This document shows, in pieces, positions 7,876 to 16,902 of a stretch of DNA of 64,000 nucleotides. Location of the stretch: NCBI GenBank assembly GCA_003226295.1, contig CP029803.1, positions 540,226-604,225 on the forward strand. Direction: 5' to 3'. Both the position numbers and the translations under genes were made by a program. The DNA is from Candidatus Moanabacter tarae (GTDB lineage: Bacteria; Verrucomicrobiota; Verrucomicrobiia; Opitutales; UBA2987). The notes beneath the pieces were generated by a model. The model was given only the letters and a program-made list of their open reading frames with translations, was not told the origin of the DNA and did no database searches. Every line of letters starts with the position of its first letter. Position 1 is the stretch's first letter.

Positions 7876-9495
7876 GTGCTTTCGATTTCTACAAGAATAG
7901 GGATTAGGGAAATAGGGATCTCCTACCTTATCGTATTGATAGTGGGAGCGGTGTACGTTTTTACGGTACCTTATCTAGTGATCGACGAGACGCGTTATCT
8001 CACGGTGGCCTGGGAGATGCATTTGAATCATTCTTTTTTGGTGCCAACGCTGAATAACGAATTCTACTCTCATAAGCCTCCTTTGTTTTTTTGGTTGATA
8101 AACCTGAATTGGTTTATGCTTGGGATAAATGAGAAAACATTACGTTTCATCCCCTTGCTCTTCAGTCTATTTAATTTGCTGATGACTTACCGAATAGGGT
8201 TGAAGCTATGGGGGGATGTAAGGACTGCTGCATTTTCAACATTAATCCTGTCGTCAATGTTTGTCTACCTCCTTTGGTCTCCCTTGATTATGTTTGATAT
8301 TCTTCTCACCTTCTGGGTTCTTCTGGGAGTCTATGGGTTTTTGGTAGGAGCCGAAGATAAGAAACAGAGAGTATCTTGGTTACTAGTCGGGTTATCAATT
8401 GCGGGAGGATTATTGACGAAAGGGCCCGTAATACTCGTACATGTCCTTCCTCTGGGCATCATGTACTTTATTTGGGTTTCCAAAGAAAAGGCGCTTGGCT
8501 GGAGGTGGTACTTGGGGCTTGGCTTAGCCGTGTTAATAGGGGTTGGTACGGCCATGATTTGGGTAGTTCCAGCAACAATTGCTGGTGGTGAAGAATATGA
8601 AAAGGCCATCTTATGGAGCCAGACAGCAGATCGAATGGTTTCCTCCATGGCTCACCAAAGGCCTATCTGGTGGTATATTCCCATGCTGCCAGTATTGATT
8701 TTTCCGTGGATTTTAGTCGGGCATCCGTGGATTGTGAAATCCGATATTAAACTGAAGTGGAATTATCGGTTTCTGGCCGTTTGGATCGGATTTTCAATCG
8801 GCCTCTTTTCTCTAATCAGTGGGAAACAATTATACTATTTGGTCCCAACTCTTCCAGCTTTCAGCCTCTTAATAGGAAGAGGAATCTCCCGACTACCTAG
8901 GGAGTTGCGCGGCTTTTGGACCTTTCACAGGCGGATTGGAGCAATTTACGTTGGCTTGGGTTGTACTCTGAGCGTACTGGCTGGCAGTGTTTGGATCCAG
9001 GAAAAGATGATTCCTAGTAGTTTGGTCGCAACTTTGGGGATTGGACTAATTGTTTTGGGATCCGTCTTATTCATCTTCAGGAGCAAAACGGTGGATGGGA
9101 GTATAAGAGGTATCGCAATATTCTCCGTGATCGTATTTATCGTATTTTTGGTCGCGGTGCATCCCTTATTTGCAAGCCGTTATGATGTACGAAATGTCGC
9201 ACGAATTTTGAAGGAGAAACAAGAAGCTGGATACGCAATAGTTAATTCCCTTAAATATTTTGGACAATTCCACTTCCTGGGGAGATTAGAGAAACCTTTA
9301 GTTGTCATTACGGATATAGAAAGTATCGGTAAATACATAAATAATAATGAAAAGGTCCTCATAATCAGTTATGAAGAAAGAGATAAAAATTTTGATCAAA
9401 TAAATGTGTTGTACAATCAGCTTTATAGGGGAGGGAGACTCATCATTTGGAATGAAAAGGGAGTTCAAGATTTTATCGAAGGTCGATTGAGGTGA
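7876..9495 (+). CDS. ArnT/PMT-family membrane glycosyltransferase
   Basis: A 539-residue polytopic protein (about 11-13 hydrophobic helices) of the GT-C type, like ArnT, FlmK and protein mannosyltransferases. The first periplasmic loop has VIDETRYLTVAWEM with the Asp-Glu pair expected for catalysis, and HKPPLFFWLI follows, the ArnT-type signature. It would move a sugar from undecaprenyl phosphate to lipid A or another outer-envelope acceptor on the periplasmic side. GTG start at 7876 after AAGG, 33 bases behind the LABN gene. The sugar is unknown: no arnA, arnB or naxD-like genes are in the window. Confidence 0.85.
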   Translation: MLSISTRIGIREIGISYLIVLIVGAVYVFTVPYLVIDETRYLTVAWEMHLNHSFLVPTLNNEFYSHKPPLFFWLINLNWFMLGINEKTLRFIPLLFSLFNLLMTYRIGLKLWGDVRTAAFSTLILSSMFVYLLWSPLIMFDILLTFWVLLGVYGFLVGAEDKKQRVSWLLVGLSIAGGLLTKGPVILVHVLPLGIMYFIWVSKEKALGWRWYLGLGLAVLIGVGTAMIWVVPATIAGGEEYEKAILWSQTADRMVSSMAHQRPIWWYIPMLPVLIFPWILVGHPWIVKSDIKLKWNYRFLAVWIGFSIGLFSLISGKQLYYLVPTLPAFSLLIGRGISRLPRELRGFWTFHRRIGAIYVGLGCTLSVLAGSVWIQEKMIPSSLVATLGIGLIVLGSVLFIFRSKTVDGSIRGIAIFSVIVFIVFLVAVHPLFASRYDVRNVARILKEKQEAGYAIVNSLKYFGQFHFLGRLEKPLVVITDIESIGKYINNNEKVLIISYEERDKNFDQINVLYNQLYRGGRLIIWNEKGVQDFIEGRLR

Positions 9496-9530
9496 CCAAT
9501 TTTTGGATAACTAATTGTTGGTTGTCTTAT

Positions 9531-10424
9531 TCATCTTTGCTTCAAGGCCGGACCCGGGATCTTGTTCCATTCTGTTTCTGAGTCCAATATAGAGCCGGTG
9601 TAAATTGGGTCAAAGGGTTGAAGAATTTTTCGAGCTTCTGTCGACCAGCCTTTCCTTAATTTTTTACGGGCTAGAAATGACCGAATTGAATCCGGTAGTT
9701 CGTGAAAAAGAGGGAGGTACCATAGTGTGATTACTGTCCGCCGTTGGTTTGTGTTATTTGGGTGGGCACTATGAAGGATTCTTGAGTCTCCGATAACCAC
9801 GTCTCCAGCCTGGACGCAGACATTGACTTCACCTTCAGCTTTTTGGAAAGCCGGATGATCCGGGTTCGCGACTTTTATTAGTTTGGTAGTATGTGCCTCA
9901 GGAGTCGCTTCATGGAGTGGGTGATGTTTAAGGTGGCTACCGGGAATTAGCCTTAAGCATCCGTTTTCTGGCCTAGTGTTTACTAGATAGTACATTAAGA
10001 AAACCTGCTGTGGAAACTTCTTGTAACTGACAGGTTCGTTCCATCCCCACCAGTCTTGGTGCCAAAAAAGGGGTGGACTGTAGGGGGGCTTACTGATCAC
10101 GAAGCCAGTGGAAAAAACAGGCCTATTAAATCCCATAGACCTGATTGCTTCGATTGCTTTGGGCCATACTACGAGTTCCGCAAAGAGTGAATCTTTATGG
10201 ACAGGAATAAGACTTCCTGTAGATTTCTGGGTTTTAAAATGCTCATTGTCTTCGAGTGCTAGTAACCGGTTGGCTGCTTCATCAAGACGTCTGAGCATTG
10301 CATCATCCAGGATATTTTTGAAAATGCAGAAACCATCTTCGATGAGTTTGGAGAGTTGATTCTCTGATACGGAGGAATTCATTAGGGAAAAATATAGGAA
10401 CGAATTTAAAAAAGTTTCAATCAT
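9531..10424 (-). CDS. Phytanoyl-CoA dioxygenase (PhyH) family protein
   Basis: A protein of up to 297 residues in the Fe(II)/2-oxoglutarate dioxygenase superfamily. The iron ligands are visible as HQD in FWHQDWWGW (His and Asp) and the distal His in RILHSAHPN; the Arg that binds 2-oxoglutarate is probably in NQRRTVITLW. LRLIPGSHLKHH is the PhyH signature. It hydroxylates a carbon of an unknown substrate; such proteins are abundant in marine bacteria and rarely characterised. An alternative ATG at 10382 would remove 14 residues, and neither start has a strong ribosome site. It converges with the glycosyltransferase operon (35-base gap). Confidence 0.85.
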   Translation of the reverse strand: MIETFLNSFLYFSLMNSSVSENQLSKLIEDGFCIFKNILDDAMLRRLDEAANRLLALEDNEHFKTQKSTGSLIPVHKDSLFAELVVWPKAIEAIRSMGFNRPVFSTGFVISKPPYSPPLFWHQDWWGWNEPVSYKKFPQQVFLMYYLVNTRPENGCLRLIPGSHLKHHPLHEATPEAHTTKLIKVANPDHPAFQKAEGEVNVCVQAGDVVIGDSRILHSAHPNNTNQRRTVITLWYLPLFHELPDSIRSFLARKKLRKGWSTEARKILQPFDPIYTGSILDSETEWNKIPGPALKQR

Positions 10425-10742
10425 ACCCTTTTTTTAGACTAAAATCCCATAGGATTCAGAGGGTGAAAGAGGCTTTACGCTCTCATGTTTTACGACCTAG
10501 TTTGGATGGAGTTATGTTTTTATTTCAGAATTTTATGAGTTATTAGAATGTGAAAAGAATAAATGTTTGGGAAAATGCAAAGTTTGGCAAAGAAGGTTTT
10601 GTGCTTCACCCTCAATGCAGTTATTGGTTACATGGCCGATATTTCTGAAGGGATCGAAGAGACGGTTGTAAAGTTTGGCTAAATTGACTTCTATAAAGCT
10701 TACGACGAAGGTTGGGATGCATCTGTAATCTGCTGTCTAAAA
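10425..10742. other. Intergenic region, no gene seen
   Basis: Divergent spacer of 318 bases between the dioxygenase and the HAD hydrolase. AT-rich, stops in all frames, no clear promoter pair or hairpin seen. Confidence 0.45.
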
Positions 10743-11378
10743 ATGGGTTTACGTAAGAAACTTTTTATTTTCGATCTAGGTAACGTATTCATAAGGACAA
10801 CCTATAATAAACCTTTCGAGGTTTGGGGATGTTACTCAGGAGTGTCAGCAGCTGAACTATTGGAGAGATTTCACTTTGATGAGGCATTTCAACAGTATGA
10901 ACGGGGGGAAATCAGCAGTTCTCAATACTTTGGGCATTTCAGAAATCTGATGAGGCTTGGTATTAATGAGGCCCAGATTGTAGAAGGATGGAATGCGATT
11001 TTTGACGGGATCCATGAGAGTGTGGTGGAGTCAATTAATCGGATTAAGAAACTCAGCAGTGTGGTAGCTTTGAGTAATACTAACAGAGCGCATGTGGATA
11101 GTGCTGTGTCGCTCTATAGCGAGAATTTCAAGCTCTTTGATGAACTTTACTTCTCGTGCGAAATCGGGATGCGAAAGCCGGAAGAAAGAATTTATCGGTT
11201 TGTTTTAGAAAAATCTGGGATGGACCTGAATGAGGTCATCTTTTTCGATGATGACCTGAGGAATGTTATTGGAGCTAGAGAAATTGGAATTGAGTCTGTA
11301 CATGTGGTTGATGGAACGACGGTGAAGAGTTGGGTTCAAAACTACCTAGACCGGGTGTCTAGCTTTTCGTGGTGTTAA
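10743..11378 (+). CDS. HAD-superfamily phosphatase, YihX-like
   Basis: A 211-residue hydrolase of the haloacid dehalogenase superfamily. Motif I is FDLGNV (residues 9-14), the variant typical of the YihX/alpha-glucose-1-phosphatase group in which the usual second Asp is Asn. Motif II is ALSNTN, motif III the Lys in MRKPEERIY, and motif IV FFDDDLRNV. A four-helix cap domain lies between motifs I and II. It likely removes phosphate from a small sugar phosphate; the true substrate is not known. It lies alone, converging with mlaA, from which it is separated by about 50 bases. Confidence 0.85.
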   Translation: MGLRKKLFIFDLGNVFIRTTYNKPFEVWGCYSGVSAAELLERFHFDEAFQQYERGEISSSQYFGHFRNLMRLGINEAQIVEGWNAIFDGIHESVVESINRIKKLSSVVALSNTNRAHVDSAVSLYSENFKLFDELYFSCEIGMRKPEERIYRFVLEKSGMDLNEVIFFDDDLRNVIGAREIGIESVHVVDGTTVKSWVQNYLDRVSSFSWC

Positions 11379-11427
11379 TCGTTCACTCCAGCCTTCTCGA
11401 GCAGCTAGTAGACTGGGATCTTATGGA

Positions 11428-12291
11428 TTATCTATCTCCTTTAGGATTTTTCAGCACATCTTTTTCTTCGAAGAAAAAATCGTCGTCCTGGAAGAGCATT
11501 TCATCATCGATAAGGTCTTCTATAGGGGGTGAGCCATCGAATATGTCGAATTTTCGGGAGTCAAGATAGGCTTCACGGACAAAAATGTATCGGTCCAAGG
11601 CTGTATCATCGATTTTTTTAATCGAGCCTGTTACTTGAGCCCGCGTGTTTAAAGTCCCTGTGATTCCTCGAGAAATACGAGAAGAACCTTTTTGCCAGTA
11701 GTTGAATGGGTTGGTGTATTTCCCGATGAAGCGGTTGGGTAGGTCTCTTAAAGTAGAGGGCCCTACAAGAGGTATGACCAGATATGGCCCCTCTGCGAGT
11801 CCCCATATTGCGAGGGTTTGGCCCAAATCTTCTTTGTGTTTCTTCAATCCTCCATGAGAGGCGACATCAATTAGGCCACCAACTCCAGCAGTAGAATTGA
11901 GGAAAAAGCGAACAAAACTGTGGATGGCCTGTTTTCTTTTCCCCTGAAGTATACAGTTGGCGATTGTGTTGGGTTCGCCGAGATTGTAGAAAAAGTTCCG
12001 AATGCTGTTCCGAATTGGGGTAGGGAGGGTTTTCTCATAGGCTTTGGCAACTGGTTTAAGTAAAGCAGTATCCAGTTTGTGATTTAAGTTGTGGATGGGC
12101 CGGTTGAAGTTCTCAAAAGGATCCGGATTCCCATTTATGGTCGCGGTTGTGGTGCAACCGGAGAGCAGTAATGGTAGGAGAACTAGTAACCTAGAAGTAA
12201 AGCCGAAAAGGGGCTCTAGTTTTCTCTCGACTACAGAATCGTTGTATTCCGAGGAGTGCAAGTATCGTCGTGGACCAGTGATATGTAACAT
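11428..12291 (-). CDS. mlaA: MlaA/VacJ-family outer-membrane lipoprotein
   Basis: A 287-residue lipoprotein with a hydrophobic signal segment ending in the lipobox LLSGC (Cys46). The mature part shows the MlaA pattern: DPFENFNRPIHNLNHKLD, then PTPIRNSIRNFFYNLGEP, and EDLGQTLAIWGLAEGPYLVIPLVGPST. MlaA sits in the outer membrane and takes phospholipids from the outer leaflet to MlaC for return to the inner membrane. The N-terminal region before the signal (about 30 residues) is longer than usual, so the real start may be further in. The C-terminus is very acidic (DDEMLFQDDDFFFEEKD). Last gene of the leftward hopanoid-linked gene set, 148 bases behind an MlaC-like gene. Confidence 0.92.
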   Translation of the reverse strand: MLHITGPRRYLHSSEYNDSVVERKLEPLFGFTSRLLVLLPLLLSGCTTTATINGNPDPFENFNRPIHNLNHKLDTALLKPVAKAYEKTLPTPIRNSIRNFFYNLGEPNTIANCILQGKRKQAIHSFVRFFLNSTAGVGGLIDVASHGGLKKHKEDLGQTLAIWGLAEGPYLVIPLVGPSTLRDLPNRFIGKYTNPFNYWQKGSSRISRGITGTLNTRAQVTGSIKKIDDTALDRYIFVREAYLDSRKFDIFDGSPPIEDLIDDEMLFQDDDFFFEEKDVLKNPKGDR

Positions 12292-12439
12292 TGATGCTAC
12301 TACATATGAAGAAATTATCTGCGTTCTCGATGATTAGGTGCTGATAAGAGGAGCAGCCACTCCTGTGTGTGAATCGCGAATTTTGGTAGAGTCTAGGGCG
12401 GCGTAGACTAAAAAGTTGTGCTGTTAGTAGGTGCTAAAA

Positions 12440-13087
12440 TTAAGGTAAAGTTTTTTCTCCTTCGGAGCGTTGTCTGATTTTTTCCACATTCTCTTGGAGT
12501 TTAATCAACAGGGCGGGAAAGCCGTTTTTTTCTATTATGCTAGTAAATTCTGCTCTCTTCATTGCTAGATCACTGATGCCCTTAACAATTACATTTATGA
12601 TCTTCCAGTTGTCCTCAAATTGCCTCAGAATATAGTTGAATCTGACTGTGTCGCCACCATCAAGACAGAGGTCAGTAACGATTAGTTTTCGGCCCCGTTT
12701 GAGTTCTTTTTCCGAAACACTCTTGAAATATTCGCCTTTAGATTTCTTGAATTTTGATGCATAGTCTGAGACTACGTATTCCCCAAATCGATCAATAAAC
12801 TCTCTGCGTTCTTGATGGTTGATTTCCTTCCAGTAGCGACCTATCGTTAGGCGGGCAATATAGGGGATATGGTGAGTCTGAAGGATAACTGGCCCCAGTT
12901 TTTCGTAGCGTCCTTGAAAAAGAAATTCAGGCCCTAGGTTCATTGTATCGATTAGGTTCGATTGAAGGGTATGGACGACAGTCTCGGGTCCCGCCTTAGG
13001 TTTCTCCTCTGCCGATAGGGTAACTGATAGCAGAAAGAAACTGGCCAGGACAAGTTCGGTATTTTTCTTCGAGTTTGTCGTATTCAT
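12440..13087 (-). CDS. mlaC: MlaC/Ttg2D-family periplasmic lipid carrier, HpnM-like
   Basis: A 215-residue secreted protein: an N-terminal hydrophobic signal (ELVLASFFLLSVTLSA) followed by the MlaC fold, with IGRYWKEINHQERREFIDRF and the DYASKF segment typical of the family, and NWKIINVIVKGISDLAMKRAEF near the end. MlaC carries phospholipids across the periplasm; the HpnM subgroup is tied to hopanoid loci. Its place between hpnB and mlaA supports a role in moving hopanoids or phospholipids between membranes. No MlaD, MlaE, MlaF or HpnN partner is seen in the window. Confidence 0.85.
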   Translation of the reverse strand: MNTTNSKKNTELVLASFFLLSVTLSAEEKPKAGPETVVHTLQSNLIDTMNLGPEFLFQGRYEKLGPVILQTHHIPYIARLTIGRYWKEINHQERREFIDRFGEYVVSDYASKFKKSKGEYFKSVSEKELKRGRKLIVTDLCLDGGDTVRFNYILRQFEDNWKIINVIVKGISDLAMKRAEFTSIIEKNGFPALLIKLQENVEKIRQRSEGEKTLP

Positions 13088-13275
13088 ATATTTAACGAGA
13101 CAATGTTATAATTGAAAGTTTTAAGGCATATACTTGTGAGGTATCAGGGTCAGAAACATTCACTGCATTATGATACTGTAACCTGTACAGGATTTCTGGG
13201 CAGTAATTTTACGGTTTCTGACAGGAGATCGATGGGAAAGATCCCTGATAGCTTTTCGAAGCTCGATTGAAAATT

Positions 13276-14403
13276 TCAACTCGAACGTTGGTAAATACGA
13301 CCTTTCCATTGTGATCGTTTCCCTAGCCAGTAACGGAAAGCGGAGGTCCAAGTCATTTCAGTAAAGAGTATTGCTGCAAGAGGCATAGTAAGGGACCAAA
13401 ATATGGACTGCTTATAGAAACTCAAGGTGGGAAGGAAATTTAAACAGAGAAGCAAAAAAGCAGAAAGGGAAAGTGCTTGGACTACGAGAGACGGATACAG
13501 CAGGAAGACCGGGGGCAAAACGAAAAGCACCGTCATTGTAAACGAGCAGAATACAAGATTCAGGGTTGAATAGTTCAACTGTGTAAAGGCTGTCCGGGCT
13601 ACCATTTCTCTAATTGATGCCAAAGAAGGATAGGGCCGGACGCTCTTAACAGAGCGAGACAGGCCAATCCAGGTGGTAAATCCGAATTCCTTTACGCGCC
13701 GCGCAAGGGCGCAGTCATCAATAAGTGAGGATCGAAGAGGAGATATTCCGCCAATCGAGTCAAAAACCACGGATTTTGCCAGGATGCATCCACCGGCCGC
13801 AGCTGCTGTCTTCGATCTTCTAGAATTTGCAAGTCGGAACGGATAGAGTATTTTAAAGAAATAAATAAAGGGTGGCATTAGAAGTTGTTCCCAAAAGTTA
13901 GAAGTGGACGGTTGGGCCATAATCGAGACGAAATCGAGATTCTCATTCTTCAGTTTCTGTTTCAGGCATTTAATAAAATCTGGGGCGAGCTGAATATCAG
14001 CGTCGAGCAAGAGTGTTAACTCTGTTGAAATGAAATCAATACCCTGTTCAAGTGCCCACAGTTTACCGATCCAACCTTCTGGCAGAGGTTTCCCTCTTAT
14101 GATTACAGCGTGAGATCCTCCCTCGGTTTGTGCGATCTTAGCAGTTTCATCATCAGATCTGTCATCAACGATGACAAACCTGAGACCATCTCCTTGAGTT
14201 CGAATGGTGGAGAGGTTTTGACGGAGTTGCTCTGCTTCATTACGAGCAGGGATAAGGACCGTAATGTTCGACAAATCGATATTTTCGCTGCACGGAGAAG
14301 CGTCTAGAAAAGGTACACTCCGCCAGGGCTGCCATGGAAGAAGGAAAATTACGGTCCAGAACAGAGTAGATATGAGAATAAGACCAAAAGCGATTATCTC
14401 CAT
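13276..14403 (-). CDS. hpnB: Hopene-associated glycosyltransferase HpnB
   Basis: A 375-residue membrane glycosyltransferase of family GT2. One membrane helix at the N-terminus (ILISTLFWTVIFLLPW) is followed by the GT-A domain with VLIPARNEAEQL, VIVDDRSDDET and the metal site LLDADIQL; HpnB-type PLPEGWIGKLWALEQG and IDDCALARRVKEFG follow; several membrane helices end the protein. HpnB homologues are encoded in hopanoid clusters and are thought to act on the side chain of extended hopanoids, though their exact reaction is poorly known. It lies 74 bases downstream of hpnH on the same strand. Confidence 0.9.
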   Translation of the reverse strand: MEIIAFGLILISTLFWTVIFLLPWQPWRSVPFLDASPCSENIDLSNITVLIPARNEAEQLRQNLSTIRTQGDGLRFVIVDDRSDDETAKIAQTEGGSHAVIIRGKPLPEGWIGKLWALEQGIDFISTELTLLLDADIQLAPDFIKCLKQKLKNENLDFVSIMAQPSTSNFWEQLLMPPFIYFFKILYPFRLANSRRSKTAAAAGGCILAKSVVFDSIGGISPLRSSLIDDCALARRVKEFGFTTWIGLSRSVKSVRPYPSLASIREMVARTAFTQLNYSTLNLVFCSFTMTVLFVLPPVFLLYPSLVVQALSLSAFLLLCLNFLPTLSFYKQSIFWSLTMPLAAILFTEMTWTSAFRYWLGKRSQWKGRIYQRSS

Positions 14404-14477
14404 CTTTAGTCGGAACGGGCAGACAAGTTATGACTCGATTAGACTATCGAGTATTGGGGCCAGGCCTGATTGTAGGC

Positions 14478-15611
14478 CTAGTTTGCAGAGGTGGTCTCTT
14501 TCTTTTTGCTAAACGAAATATTTCCGTCTCCATGCCTTGATCCATTTAGAGTGGAAACATCTTGGTACCGGAATGGGACCTCGGGTGCGAAAGGACCGGT
14601 GGTCGCGGGTCCTTTCAAAAAGGTCTTTAGTGCCTTTAACGGATGGCTGAAGGTGTCATCGACAGCGGTTGCTTCGTATCCGCAATGAGCCATACAATTG
14701 GCACACTTAGGATTGTTTCCCGTTCCGTAACGATCCCAATCGGTTTCTTCCATGAGAGACCGAAAATTGGAAGCGTATCCTTCGTCGACTAGGAGATAGC
14801 AAGGCCTCTGCCAACCGAAGACATTTCTAGTTGGATTGCCCCAGGGCGTGCAATGGTAGGTTTGATTGCCGGCGAGAAAGTCGAGAAATAGGGCAGAGTG
14901 GCTGAGACGCCATTTTCTGCGATTGGGACTCTTGAAGATGTCCCGAAAAAGTTGTTTCCCAGTAGTTCTTTGAATAAAGACATCTTGGCGAGGAGCATGC
15001 TCATAACTAAACCCTGGCGAGACGGTAACTCCCTCAACACCGAGTGTCATAGCAAAATCCAGAAATTCAGCAACCTCTTTGCCACTTTCTCCCTGAAAGA
15101 GGGTACAATTGATATTGACTCGAAATCCACGTTCCACCGCGATTTCAATTGCCTCAACAGCCTGTTCGAAGACGCCTTCACGACATACAGAAGTATCGTG
15201 TCTTTCACGATTTCCGTCGAGGTGTATAGAAAACGTGAGGTAAGGCGAAGGGGTATAGTCGTCGATACGATTTTTTAGAAGAATGGCATTCGTGCAAAGA
15301 TAGACGAACCGCTTCTGTGCAATAATTTTTGAGACAATTTGTGGCATTTCCTTATGGACAAGCGGTTCTCCTCCTGCGATGGAGACAATGGGTGCCCCAC
15401 ACTCCTCAGCCGCGTGGACACATTCACCAACTCCCAGCCTTTTATTAAGGATTTCATTGGGATAGTCGATTTTACCGCAGCCAGAACAGGCAAGGTTACA
15501 CCGGAAGAGAGGTTCAAGCATAAGGACAAGGGGATATTTCTTCTCCCCTCTGATTCGTTTACCGAGGAGGTATTTAGCAACTGCAATCTGTTGCTTTAAT
15601 GGAACGCCCAT
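14478..15611 (-). CDS. hpnH: Adenosyl-hopene transferase HpnH (radical SAM)
   Basis: A 377-residue radical SAM enzyme that joins a 5'-deoxyadenosyl radical to diploptene, giving adenosylhopane, the first step to C35 extended hopanoids. Seen: the cluster motif C38-x3-C42-x2-C45 in RCNLACSGCGKIDYP; SIAGGEPL for SAM binding; and the C-terminal WQRPCYLL and GNNPKCANCMAHCGYEA cysteine region typical of HpnH. The length matches the family. The gene begins 2 bases after ispH and is clearly co-transcribed with it. The next enzyme, HpnG, is not in the window. Confidence 0.95.
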   Translation of the reverse strand: MGVPLKQQIAVAKYLLGKRIRGEKKYPLVLMLEPLFRCNLACSGCGKIDYPNEILNKRLGVGECVHAAEECGAPIVSIAGGEPLVHKEMPQIVSKIIAQKRFVYLCTNAILLKNRIDDYTPSPYLTFSIHLDGNRERHDTSVCREGVFEQAVEAIEIAVERGFRVNINCTLFQGESGKEVAEFLDFAMTLGVEGVTVSPGFSYEHAPRQDVFIQRTTGKQLFRDIFKSPNRRKWRLSHSALFLDFLAGNQTYHCTPWGNPTRNVFGWQRPCYLLVDEGYASNFRSLMEETDWDRYGTGNNPKCANCMAHCGYEATAVDDTFSHPLKALKTFLKGPATTGPFAPEVPFRYQDVSTLNGSRHGDGNISFSKKKETTSAN

Positions 15612-15613
15612 CG

Positions 15614-16588
15614 TTAAACCCTTTCCAATTTCTCCTTCTTGTGTTGAACCTCCTTATGTTTCAAGGAAGCAGGTAGAGGGAAAGTCACACCTTCTGGCTC
15701 CGCTTCCATTTCCCTAACTTTTGAAATTCCAAATGACCGAAGCTTTTCGAGCACTTCATGAACCAGAATCTCTGGTGCCGAAGCTCCGGCGGTTACGCCG
15801 ACACTGCGGGAATCGAGGAACCAGGATTCTTCGAGGTCTTCCGCGTCTTGGACAAGGTATGACTTCAGCCCCCGATTTTCTCCTACTTCCCGCAATCGAT
15901 TGGAATTCGAACTGTTTCGCGCTCCTACGACGATCAGTATATCGACCGAATCAGAGAGTTGTTTAACTGATTGTTGGCGGTTCTGGGTAGCGTAACAAAT
16001 ATCGTCTTTTCTGGGACCAACTATACTGGGAAATCGCGCCTTAAGGGCATTAATTATCTGTTTAGTATCATCAACAGACAGGGTGGTCTGAGTAACGTAG
16101 GCCATCTCGTCTGGGTTATTCACCTCGAGGGCAGCGACATCATCTACCGTTTCAATGAGATAGATGTCACCTCCAAAACTTTTATCGTAGTGTCCGAGAG
16201 TACCGTTTACCTCTACGTGGTGATGGTGTCCAATAAGTACGACTTCACGTGGTTCGCGCGCGTAGCGTGCCACTTGAAGGTGCACTTTGGTCACCAAGGG
16301 ACAAGTCGCATCAATAACGTTAAGATTCCTGCCCCGCGCTTCGTTGACCTTAGCAGTGGCTACCCCGTGGGCGCTGAAGATCAAATTTGCGCCGTTGGGA
16401 ATTTCATCGAGCTCATCAGTGAATATTGCTCCGCGTGAGCGGAGGTCTTCGACTACTCTCTGATTGTGAACAATCTCATGGAGAACGTAGACAGGGGGGC
16501 CGTAAATTTCGAGAGCGGTCTCAACAATCTCAATTGCGCGAACGACGCCGGCGCAGAAACCTCTAGGTTGTGCTAACAGTACTTCCAT
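15614..16588 (-). CDS. ispH: 4-hydroxy-3-methylbut-2-enyl diphosphate reductase
   Basis: A 324-residue iron-sulfur enzyme, last step of the MEP pathway, making IPP and DMAPP. The three cluster cysteines are Cys12 (RGFCAGV), Cys96 (DATCPLV) and Cys198 ([10 protein letters not shown]). The diphosphate-binding histidines are in HEIVHN and [10 protein letters not shown], the latter with the catalytic Glu, and SSNSNRL closes the active site. Placed first in the leftward operon with hpnH and divergent from the squalene synthase gene, it supplies isoprenoid precursor for hopanoids. Confidence 0.97.
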   Translation of the reverse strand: MEVLLAQPRGFCAGVVRAIEIVETALEIYGPPVYVLHEIVHNQRVVEDLRSRGAIFTDELDEIPNGANLIFSAHGVATAKVNEARGRNLNVIDATCPLVTKVHLQVARYAREPREVVLIGHHHHVEVNGTLGHYDKSFGGDIYLIETVDDVAALEVNNPDEMAYVTQTTLSVDDTKQIINALKARFPSIVGPRKDDICYATQNRQQSVKQLSDSVDILIVVGARNSSNSNRLREVGENRGLKSYLVQDAEDLEESWFLDSRSVGVTAGASAPEILVHEVLEKLRSFGISKVREMEAEPEGVTFPLPASLKHKEVQHKKEKLERV

Positions 16589-16902
16589 CTTTTTGGGATC
16601 TTATTTTCCTTCTTCGGTACTGGTTGTTACGTTAACGGGTTTGCCGAACGCTATTCATAAGACGGATAGCATTCAAGTTTTCATGGGTCAGATCTTGGTT
16701 TTCCCTTACGAGTGGTCAACGACTAAATTCCGGTGGGTTTTCTCGGGTTAGCACATGCTGTATACTGGAGGAATAGGGACGGATTGTAGTTCTGATATGA
16801 CGGTTAATATGACTTGACAGCTAGAACCCGCGTTTATTTTCCTCCCGAAAGATCCTATTCCCAATTTTAAAGTCAGTATTTCCTATATTCAAACTGCTTC
16901 CT
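16589..16902. promoter_or_regulatory. Divergent promoter region of the hopanoid locus
   Basis: These 314 non-coding bases separate ispH/hpnH (leftward) from squalene synthase/shc (rightward). A perfect TTGACA occurs at 16814-16819, but the -10 region after it (around 16833-16842) is a poor match. A TATACT hexamer is at 16761-16766. These are candidates only; no operator repeat was found. Confidence 0.35.

Noticed and set aside
15971-16438. Open frame of 155 codons on the plus strand inside ispH
   Set aside because: ispH on the opposite strand has all its catalytic cysteines; this frame has no family features.
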